64,000 bases of DNA from assembly GCA_034440635.1 (NCBI GenBank), contig JAOTON010000402.1, forward strand, positions 1 to 64,000, in the 5' to 3' direction. Shown here in pieces: positions 55,858-64,000 of the stretch. The first letter of the stretch is position 1. Every line of letters begins with the position of its first letter. The stretch comes from Lepas anatifera (Eukaryota > Arthropoda > Thecostraca > Lepadidae). Made by a program: the position numbers and the translations under genes. The notes beneath the pieces were generated by a model. It saw only the letters and a program-made list of their open reading frames with translations. It made no database searches and had not been told where the DNA came from.

Positions 55858-57307
55858 AATGTACCTATATCCAAAATGTGATCGAAACGTTCTCAAGGGC
55901 GTGAAAGCCCATCAGATACAAAGTGACTATGTATTTGTACGAATGAAAAATGGCGACTGGATGAACGAACGCTCTTGACCAGATGCCAAAGGCCAGTGAA
56001 CCTCAAAACTGGGCCAACCTACACTGCAGTGCAGTCGTATGGCAAACAAACTGCACTGCACTGTTATGGCAAACAGAAATATGGGTCAGACATGCCCGCA
56101 AACCCACATAAAAAATTAAAGATACAACGATCAAGTAAAACTTGGACAGCCCGCAAAGAAAAACCTCGATGAGCTAACAGCAGGGTCGTTCAAATTTTTT
56201 TCAGATTCGAACCCACTTTTTTCCCATTAATATTCAATTCTAATTTCAATGAGCCACATTCCAAGCGTCTACGACAGCGGGAAAGATCGCCTCGACACGG
56301 TTAAAGATTTCATGTTTCGGGCGCAATTGGCCACCCGGCGTTGCAGTCCCCCCTTGTTAAATTGGGATGAAAGGGGTTGCATAACCTACCAGTAAAGACA
56401 GCCTGGCATGTGTGTGCGTATAAGAGCGGTAGATGGGATTTAACATGCAGGAATCTACTTGTCAGATGTATTTGCAGCGCAATACAAATACATGTTATTC
56501 CACAAAAGACCTGAAATTAAATTATTCAGCACCCTAGTACTCTAAATCCCGACAGAACAGGAATGCCTTCCGGAGGCGAACCTTTCTCTAGTAACTAACG
56601 CTGGAGAACGTCGTGAGGCAGATGATTCTCCCTATTCTCCTGCGAACTATTTAAGAGCTCTGGTACTGATAAAAGAAGATCCTGTTTCATATTTTTACCC
56701 TTTAGGTGGCTCACGAAATCTTCCACCAGCTTCACACCACGTTCTGTGGGACCATTCATGACAGTAAGTTCTGGAATACCTTGAAACAGGGGAAGCTATA
56801 CCAGTCACCAGCTTCTCAACGGAGCCATTTCATCTCAGAATCTTTCAGATTCAGGCCCTCGAATACCATCCAGCTTTCAGGAATGAGAAATTGGGAGAGG
56901 CTTGGTATCGAGCCGAGCTCTTCATAGCGTCTGTCGGAAACTTTAGCCTACCTAACTGAAAGGTGGATGGTTTTGCTGTTTAGGCCAGGTACTGTATCAC
57001 TGCCTTTTTACCTTTAGCATTGTGATTCTTATTTGCTAAGCAGATTATAACTTTCTGTTCACAAATAACAGTTGCGTTTGCAGATTGACTTCAGCGTCAA
57101 TATCGGAGTATTATCTCGAATTGCGCAAGCTGGTTTACGTGTGGCTGTCAAGAGGGGTTGTCTCCAACAACTGTGTTTAGAAGACCCGGAGCTCACCAGC
57201 GAGCCATATTATGGAATATAGGACATTTATGGCATGAAGTGCGTGCTACTACTGTGTCAGATTCCGTTCATCATTCCAGAAGATAGTTAAAGACAGAATA
57301 TTACAAT

Positions 57308-57502
57308 TTTTGGAGTTAAACAACGCATCAACTGCTCAGGTCATATGTCATCAGAGGAGAGAGGGAAAGAATTAGCTCTGGCTAGAGCAGGGCGCCAGGT
57401 TCTGCCTCTGGGTGGGCTCGAACCCACGACACCCAGCACATAATGAATGTCATTGACCAAGCCGAGCGCAAGCACTAACCGACTGAGCCACTCAGACTCC
57501 GA
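57308..57502 (-). repeat. tRNA-derived SINE inside foldback copy B
   Basis: Counterpart of 31377-31570 on the other strand; the B box GGGCTCGAACCCAC is in complement and the body ends GTTAAACAACGCATCAACTG. Confidence 0.7.
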
Positions 57503-57727
57503 AATAGTTCGCGGCTTTCCTTATAAGTGGTTCTAAACCATGCATTTGGGTTCCTCCGTCGCGGATAGTCAGCTTTAGAGCCTTCTATGAGCCTCAAAGC
57601 TATCCATAAAATGCAATGCAGTGCTTTCATTAAGTTAATATAGAAATCGCCCTGAATGTGCTGAAGTCAATTTGTCATCAGCTGTGGTATCTATGTGTAG
57701 TCGGGCGGACCGACTCTGTCACCAAAA

Positions 57728-58459
57728 TGTAGACGAGGTCTCCTCATGGCCCCGTCGGTATGAGCCGCATGCTCAAACTGCTTCTGCTGTATCGGTCGTC
57801 CAAAAGTAGTGATGCCGTTTCTGGTTTTATTTTATAACATCTCGTGACTTCAAATCTTCATAATTCTGCCCTGGGAAACATTTCAAATATTAAAACACTC
57901 GTTTGTCAAGAACCCAGCAAACCACAAGTAAATCATAAATCACAAACCAATATAAATCACATCTAAATTTAACACCGTTAGAATCAATCAGGTTTTACGC
58001 AAACACGTTTACAATGCCATATCAAATATCAAATAGTCGCAACAGAATTTCCGAATACACTTACGTTCACAGGAAGGTGTCACCCGCACACACACGTGCG
58101 CTCTCGCTCGATGCTGTAGCGGAAATGACCCGGGGTCAACGCTTGACCTGGCCGCCAGGCGGCAGTCGGGGCAGAGCCGGAAGAGCAAGTTATGTGGGCA
58201 GTAATAAATGCTCACGGTGAAAATAAGTGCGGAGACTAATTAGTTGTATTAACATTTGACAAGAGAAGTTCACAACATAAGCCTAGAAATCAAATAAACC
58301 TATCTTTCAGAAAATCAGTTTCCAACAGGAAGACTTGAGCGACATCTGCTGTCTAGCCGGCAGAGGCTCACGATGATGTCACAGGATGCAGCACAGTGAC
58401 GTCACCGATAACAATAGTGCTAGCGCACTTCGTCCAGCAACAGTAGACACAGGTCTACA
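57728..58459 (-). repeat. LTR (3' LTR in element orientation)
   Basis: 732 bp, starting TGTAGACGAG and ending AGGTCTACA on the plus strand. The 68-codon open frames inside are identical in both LTRs and lack any domain. Confidence 0.9.
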
Positions 58460-59859
58460 CCTCATCCGACCTCAAAACACAAACCACTTAAAATTAACTA
58501 TCCGGTGAAAACATACATGTCATGTGATCAATGTCATCAGTCGGGTCAGTCCAGTGCTGTAGCATCAAATCAACCAAACAGGAATTGGGAAACCCTTCGT
58601 AACTTCAGCAAAAAAAGCTTACTTTAGAAAGAAAATCAACCTGAGCATCTAAGTAGCAAGCTGTGCTTAACTCAAGAAGATTCATCAACGACAGCTCATT
58701 CTGAACAAACTATCCATTTGACAGGAGTAAACTTGCCAGATTCCATAAGACAGTCATAAATGTCTCAAAAGATAACAGCAAAGGCCTAACTTCGTAGCGA
58801 AAATCATCTTACCATTTCGGGCATCACAAAATTCCGTTGAGCCAGAATATAACATCCCAAATTACATGACAAAACAACTAAGCCACTAAGAGTGTCTGCC
58901 AGGGGTGCTGTAAGCGACAGTTTGCATTAAGACTTGAAACGTTATAAAACGGTCAACTTAAGTGAACGTCACAAAGGTGCAATGAAATAATATAATAATT
59001 ATCAGTGACTGCGATCAAACCAATTCACAATGCTTATAAAAGGGTTAAGTTGGTTTCATGAGAACGTTACGGCTTGAGCCCATTCAACACGTAATCACTT
59101 GCGAAAATGATTACCAGCTTCACCCCAACAAGACAATTGCAAAATGATCTGTACAAAAGGCTTTACAGCGGTAAATTATAGACCGAATAATAAGCACTGT
59201 CTGTGTGTAAGTGTGACTTACGGCAATATGTTGATCTCTGGAAAGTCGATCACCAGGACAAAATCCAGCAAAAGATTCAACTATATGCAGTCAGCTCACA
59301 ACTTACTAGTTAAAGAATGGTCAACTTCCTCATGATCCTGGCCGGACTGTGCATTGGAACGCAACATTAGGAAAGTGAATGCAAAATCCAGCTATCATTT
59401 CTGCATTCTGGAAAGTGATCATTGAAATCCAACAAACACTAATGGCTTCAGCAACATCCGCTACATCGAGTCTAGTAATCTTCCAAACTGAAACCTCAAG
59501 AAGTCCGACATGATGAAACATTAACATATTTTGATGATTATCACCTCTATCCCGTTATAAAAAGATAAATGCAATGGTTTGAGTGCATCTCAAATTCTAA
59601 CGCAATAAACATTTCACACCCTAACAATTACGGTGCGGAATATTTCAAAGAAACGTGTCCGAAATACTTAGTACGGCCATTTCCGTGAACAGTAAGGTAA
59701 TGTGCTAACCAGAAAAATTTAGCACCAGGAAACGGCAAATATTTATAGCAAGATATTTATAGCAGCACCCAAGAGACAACTGGTCTCTTCACAGTAATTG
59801 CTCTCTTCCTCTTGTGAACGGCAGAATTAACACCTAGAGTGTAACTAAACATCCCTGAA

Positions 59860-60108
59860 TCAATAATTAAGTCTGTCAAGGGGTTTACGAAGACTGGCGA
59901 GCCGTCTCAGTTCATTCTCACGATAACTCGAAGTGTGTGCCAAACTAGACTCCAAATTCTCAAGAAATCTGACAAATGAACCCTGACCACCAAACTTGGG
60001 AAAGCTCAGTCCTGAAACTCCAGAATTCATCTCTGCAAAAATTTTGAAAGACAAATTTTCAGTCTGAGCCTCAAGTTCTGATTTTAAGCCATGTTTTCTC
60101 AATTCCAT
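59860..60108 (-). pseudogene. gag-like remnant of the LTR element
   Basis: 82 codons containing LSFPKFGGQGSFVRFLENLE then ELRRLASLRKPLDRL. This resembles the beginning of the gag region of gypsy or BEL elements (LPKFxG followed by FxxFxxxV and a KLxxLxxxL helix). No capsid or zinc knuckle follows, and the frame ends early. The role is inferred from position. Confidence 0.35.
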
Positions 60109-60583
60109 GAGGAAAATTTGGGAATAGTACAGTCGTTCGTCTCAGTCATGTCAGTGGTCAAAATGTCTCAAACAAGCCAACAGCAATGAAACAAGACAAT
60201 GCACGCTGAATTAAACACTGGAATTAACCATCTCGCTGCAAGAGGAACTTAACATTACGATTTAAGTCCGATATCTGCATGGTCCAAAATCTTCTTTCCA
60301 AACTTGAAACAGTGATACTCTACTCTTGAAACACCACGGCACAATTCAAGGCACCGTCTCAGCGAGCGTGCCGGTCACCTCACAGCCGGAGGCGGTCACA
60401 TGACTCAGTCGCCGGAGCCCTGTCCGAGGCGGGTCTAGTGCGCTGGGCACCGGGAACCGCGCGCCGCAGAAAATCAGTCACTGCTGGCTGCGAGTGAAGC
60501 ATGCCGGAACTAACCTTTGAAGACCAGCTTGAAAACGACGGATGAAGAACAGCGTGGCAGGTCCGTGTCCCCTGTCGCCAAAA

Positions 60584-61315
60584 TGTAGACGGGGTCTCCT
60601 CATGGCCCCGTCGGTATGAGCCGCATGCTCAAACTGCTTCCGCTGTCTCGGTCGTCCAAAAGTAGTGATGCCGTTTCTGGTTTTATTTTATAACATCTCG
60701 TGACTTCAAATCTTCATAATTCTGCCCTGGGAAACATTTCAAATATTCAAACACTCGTTTGACAAGAACCCAGCAAACCACAAGTAAATCATAAATCACA
60801 AACCAATATAAATCACATCTAAATTTAACACCGTTAGAATCAATCAGGTTTTACGCAAACACGTTTACAATGCCATATCAAATATCAAATAGTCGCAACA
60901 GAATTTCCGAATACACTTACGTTCACAGGAAGGTGTCACCCGCACACACACGTGCGCTCTCGCTCGATGCTGTAGCGGAAATGACCCGGGGTCAACGCTT
61001 GACCTGGCCGCCAGGCGGCAGTCGGGGCAGAGCCGGAAGAGCAAGTTATGTGGGCAGTAATAAATGCTCACGGTGAAAATAAGTGCGGAGACTAATTAGT
61101 TGTATTAACATTTGACAAGAGAAGTTCACAACATAAGCCTAGAAATCAAATAAACCTATCTTTCAGAAAATCAGTTTCCAACAGGAAGACTTGAGCGACA
61201 TCTGCTGTCTAGCCGGCAGAGGCTCACGATGACGTCACAGGATGCGGCACAGTGACGTCACCGATAACAATAGTGCTAGCGCACTTCGTCCAGCAACAGT
61301 AGACACAGGTCTACA
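60584..61315 (-). repeat. LTR (5' LTR in element orientation) with two CRE-like palindromes
   Basis: 732 bp. TGACGTCA occurs at 61230-61237 and 61253-61260, within the first 90 bases of the LTR on its own strand (U3). In the other LTR the counterpart of the site at 61230 is TGATGTCA, while the second is kept. Confidence 0.9.
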
Positions 61316-62440
61316 TATGCACAGAAAGTTATATTCTGTCGCGCTGGTGAGAACCACCATCGTGGAGCTAAGGAGCCAGTCGCACAACAATTGGCCAAAA
61401 CAGCAAACGATTCACATTTGACTAGGGCAGGCTTAAGTTTCCGATAGAGGCTATGAAGAGCTCTGTAAATGGTCGGTACTAAGCCTCAGCCAGCTTGTTA
61501 CTCCTGACAGCTGGCTGGTATTCGATTGCCTGAACCTGAAATATTCTGACCAGAAATGGCTCCGTTGAGAAGCTGGTATAGCTTCCCCTGTTTCAAGGTA
61601 TTCCAGAACTTACTGTCGTGAACGGTCCCACAGAACGTGGAGTGAAACTGGAGGAAGATTTCGTGAGCCACCTAAAGGATAAAAATATGAAACAGTATCT
61701 TCTTTTATCAGTACCATAGCTCTTAAATAGTTCGCAGAAGAATATGGAGAAGCACCTGCCTCACGACGTTCTCCAGCGATAGTTACTAGAGAAAGGTTCG
61801 CCTCCGGAAGGCATTCGTGTTCTGTCGGGATTTAGAGTACAAGGGTGCTGAATCATTTAATTTCAGGTCTTTTGTGGAATAACATGTATTTGTATTGCGC
61901 TACATATACATCTGACAAGTAAATGCCTGCATGTTAAATCCCATCTACCGCTCTTATACGCACGCACATGCCACGCTGTCTTTACTGGTAGGTTATGCAC
62001 CCCTTATATCCCAATTTAACAATGGGAGACTGCAACGCCGGGCGGCGAATAGCGCCCGAAACATGAAATCTTTAACCGTTTTGAGGCGATCTTTCCCGCT
62101 GTCGTAGATGCTTGGAATGTGGCTCATTGAAATAAAAATTGAATATATGATGGCAAAAAGTGGGTTCGAGTCTGAAAAGAAAAAAAGTTTGTTTGAACGA
62201 CCCTAAGTTAACAGTGTTCAACATCGAAAAACACATCAGATAGGCTGATGGCATAATTCCTTTTCGAGAAAAATCGGAACCAACCACCCTACTGCCCAGG
62301 GCCCAGCAGCTGGCTCGCTCACTATGGGGAGGTGGGAGCAAAAATTTTATTGCTCGACAGACCTAGTGTAAACACCTTTTTCAAACAATTTCTTCGGCCT
62401 TTGGGGGGCCAAAAGATAGTCTGCCCCCTTCCAGGGCTTT

Positions 62441-62960
62441 GGGTGGGGGGCATGACCGGAATGGCATACCCCTGCGTCTGTCAACAGGGGCGGATGCAGG
62501 CCGACGGTATGGGGTAAATCGTGAAAAACATATGGTTTTTTTAAGAAAATCGCCAAAAATTGGGCAGTTTGGGGGGCAAATGCCTTTTTGCTCCCCCTCA
62601 TGGATCTACCAGTGTCCGTTAATGCTTTCATTTGTTGCCAATTTCTGCCCATGCTAAATGGCCGGGGCGCATTACCTGCCCGAGAGTGAGACCGTCTACG
62701 GTGGGGGGGGCATGACCGGAATGGCATACCCCTGCGTCTGACAACAGGGGCGGATGCAGGCCGACAGTATGGGGTAAATCGTGAAAAACATGTTTTTTTC
62801 AAGAAAATCGCCAAAAAATTGGGCAGTTTGGAGGGAAAATGCCTTGTTTGCTCCCCCCTCATGGATCCGCCAGTGTCTGTCAATGCTTTCATTTGTTGCC
62901 AATTTCTGCCCATGCTAAATGGCCGGGGCGCATTACCTGCCCGAGAGTGAGACCGTCTAC
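62441..62960. repeat. 260-bp tandem duplication of a hAT-MITE-containing segment
   Basis: Units 62441-62700 and 62701-62960 (CATGACCGGAATGGCATACC at 62451 and 62711). Each contains a CAGGGGCGGATGCAGG end and a CATGGATC(C/T)(G/A)CCAGTG end, a MITE of about 120 bp. It lies in the right part of the hAT-like element, outside the foldback insertion. Confidence 0.88.
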
Positions 62961-63112
62961 GGAACACCCTAGTTGCAATATTTCATTAATCTCGATATAC
63001 ATAACATATTGCGAAAATGTAATATTTCAGGTGAATAAAGGTGTTTCCATGCGACATCTCACGAGGTAAAATGTGACCATTTCACGTTTGATTTTTGGTA
63101 ATTTTAGAGCTC

Positions 63113-63294
63113 TTTGGGAGCCGGAGCCGGACCCTTTCTGACGGCTCCGGCTCCGGCTCCGGCCCGATCAAAAGTGTTTCGGCGGCTCCGGCTCCGGCTC
63201 CGATCAAAAGTGTTTCGGCGGCTCCGGCTCCGGCTCCGGCTCCGGGCAAAATGGTCGGCTCCGACCGGCTCCGGCTCCGGCTCCGGCTCCGCAT
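63113..63294. repeat. (GGCTCC)n array, right
   Basis: Five clusters of GGCTCC separated by short spacers such as GATCAAAAGTGTTTCGGC (twice), adjoining the right end of the hAT-like element. Confidence 0.9.
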
Positions 63295-63307
63295 CCCTGG
63301 TAAGAAC

Positions 63308-63943
63308 CAGTGCTTTATTGATAATTACTAAAACAAAACTAGTAATAGGTTAGACATCTCACCAACCAATGATTAGTATGATTGGTAGAGATGTTTACGA
63401 CACGTGCTGCGTGTCTGTGTACAAACACCAACCCCATCCTTACGTTGCTGTCAGTGTTGGATAGATTACATAACTGAGGAAACACCACATGTTGGCCCGG
63501 GACGCTGCTGTTTGTGTAGTGATGTTGACGCTGCAAAATAAATGCAGCATCCACATAGTTGGCCTTGTTTTAATGTTTCTAAGCCACCTGCATACTGATG
63601 AGAGGAAGAAACCTGACCACCCGTAGGTATTTTCACTGTTAATATACATAAATAAGTACTTAAAGCTGTTATTTCTCGGGTTCGCCTCGTTGAAAAAGTA
63701 CCTCTCATCACCAGCAGCTTTTCGGCTGGGGTTCGGGGGATGGGCATTCTGCGCTTTTTTGGCCGGCCATTCCCCACGCTAGGTCTCCCAACACGAGTTT
63801 GTTCTGAAGTCAGTAATATATTTAAAGGTTAATAAAAATGGTTCCTGTTTGATATTTTTATCTAGTAACAGCTCTGTTTAATATTAGTCAAATGCTAATC
63901 TGTCGTTTCTAACTGAATAAACATATACACATATACACCAGTT
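63308..63943. other. No gene seen; presumed intron 5 sequence
   Basis: Resumes the host sequence after the nested insertion. A minus-strand frame (63466-63777) starting MGNGRPKKRRMPIPRTP has no recognised domain. No exon of the transporter is visible. Confidence 0.35.
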
Positions 63944-64000
63944 CAGGGGCGTAACCACGGGGGCGGCTGGGGCCAGAGGTCAAGAACATGTCAGGTTGGC
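63944..64000. mobile_element. Left end of another hAT-like element, cut by the window edge
   Basis: CAGGGGCGTAACCACGGGGG is a typical hAT-type TIR start, preceded by ACACCAGTT. The right end lies outside. Confidence 0.5.

Larger units (their letters stand above)
57696..61315 (-). mobile_element. Non-autonomous LTR retrotransposon, young
   Basis: Two direct repeats of 732 bp (57728-58459 and 60584-61315), each with TGTAGAC...GTCTACA ends and only about 7 differences by eye, are LTRs. Orientation is minus: after the LTR at 60584 the complement reads TTTTGGCGACAGGGGACACG, a primer-binding-site-like sequence of the TGGCGAC type. TATG on both sides (57692-57695, 61316-61319) is the 4-bp target duplication, and the host foldback sequence is continuous across it. 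The internal region is only 2.1 kb and lacks protease, RT and integrase; a gag-like remnant lies at 59860-60108. Between the 3' LTR and the duplication there is an extra 32 bp (57696-57727). Confidence 0.88.
56182..62204. mobile_element. Foldback-type DNA transposon, copy B, interrupted by an LTR retrotransposon
   Basis: Ends AGGGTCGTTCAAA and TTTGAACGACCCT. The left arm (56182-about 56960) and right arm (about 61420-62204) are inverted copies. The interior 56960-57690 and 61320-61420 corresponds to the interior of copy A (30400-32808) on the other strand, including the SINE at 57308-57502. Removing the LTR element (57696-61315) leaves about 2.4 kb, the length of copy A. No clean target duplication is seen (CTAACAGC on the left, AAGTTAAC on the right). 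No transposase is recognised. Confidence 0.78.
55693..63299. mobile_element. hAT-like element with (GGCTCC)n ends, containing nested insertions
   Basis: GTAAGAAC flanks it exactly (55685-55692 and 63300-63307). The ends are CAGGGATGCGGAGCCG on the left and its complement CGGCTCCGCATCCCTG on the right. CAGGG ends and an 8-bp duplication are hAT hallmarks. Without the foldback element inside (56182-62204), it would be about 1.6 kb and codes for nothing recognisable, so it is non-autonomous. It sits 43 bp after exon 5 of the transporter. Confidence 0.85.

Noticed and set aside
55698..55904. Frames rich in Arg-Leu or Pro-Ala (also 63082-63353)
   Set aside because: Translations of (GGCTCC)n.
58009..58220. 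Identical 68-codon frames in both LTRs (also 60865-61076)
   Set aside because: They overlap each other on opposite strands and are duplicated only because the LTRs are duplicated.
62347..62967. 206-codon minus-strand frame with an internal repeat
   Set aside because: It spans the 260-bp tandem duplication with MITE ends; the repeat explains its length.

Overview
This is repeat-saturated eukaryotic DNA. GT-AG introns, tRNA-derived SINEs, RNase-H-bearing non-LTR retrotransposons, a Penelope-like element and many TIR/MITE elements all point to an invertebrate animal. I infer an arthropod, possibly a crustacean or chelicerate, from the I-type retroelements and a short TTAGG-like stretch, but the species cannot be read from the sequence. 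There is no bacterial-style operon, CRISPR array, rRNA or convincing free-standing tRNA gene.

The one host gene I can support is the 5' third of an SLC18B1-like MFS transporter on the + strand. It has five exons between 46321 and 55649 that join in phase into 169 codons; the rest lies beyond the window or inside the disrupted region after 55693. Its introns host most of the right half of the repeats: intron 2 holds a TA-flanked pogo-like transposon copy and a Penelope-like element, intron 3 a TTAA-type MITE, and the sequence after exon 5 a three-deep nest of insertions.

Left half. 1-6106 has the RNase H end of one I-type LINE, then the 5' UTR, ORF1 and a truncated ORF2 of a second one, then a tail fragment resembling the P2X7 intracellular domain. 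6568-8290 (minus) is a GC-rich LINE remnant with RNase H. 9277-9500 (minus) is a frameshifted exon-like piece of a transposon-associated protein family. 17541-24500 is a full-length I-type LINE of about 6.96 kb with a 14-bp target duplication and, as far as I can see, one disabling one-base insertion.

Middle. A family of AGGTCA/TGACCT-rich repeats recurs at about 9.9-10.3, 15.3-17.1, 24.5-26.2, 29.6-30.0, 34.3-35.2 and 37.4-38.3 kb. One copy is interrupted by a 3.36-kb, nearly perfectly palindromic element (26236-29592). This element has an 8-bp target duplication, and an unoccupied paralogous site is visible at about 34.7 kb; both arms carry the same unidentified coding sequence. I consider this the least explained structure in the window.

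Right half. Two copies of a TA-flanked pogo-like transposon remnant (42296-44872 and 48092-50615) keep an HTH-like remnant and a PHD-like zinc finger. A Penelope-like element (50905-53460) has inverted terminal repeats carrying a hammerhead-like motif. A hAT-like element with (GGCTCC)n ends (55693-63299) contains a foldback element (56182-62204), which in turn contains a young, non-autonomous LTR retrotransposon (57696-61315). All positions and comparisons were made by eye; family names are from motif recognition, not searches.
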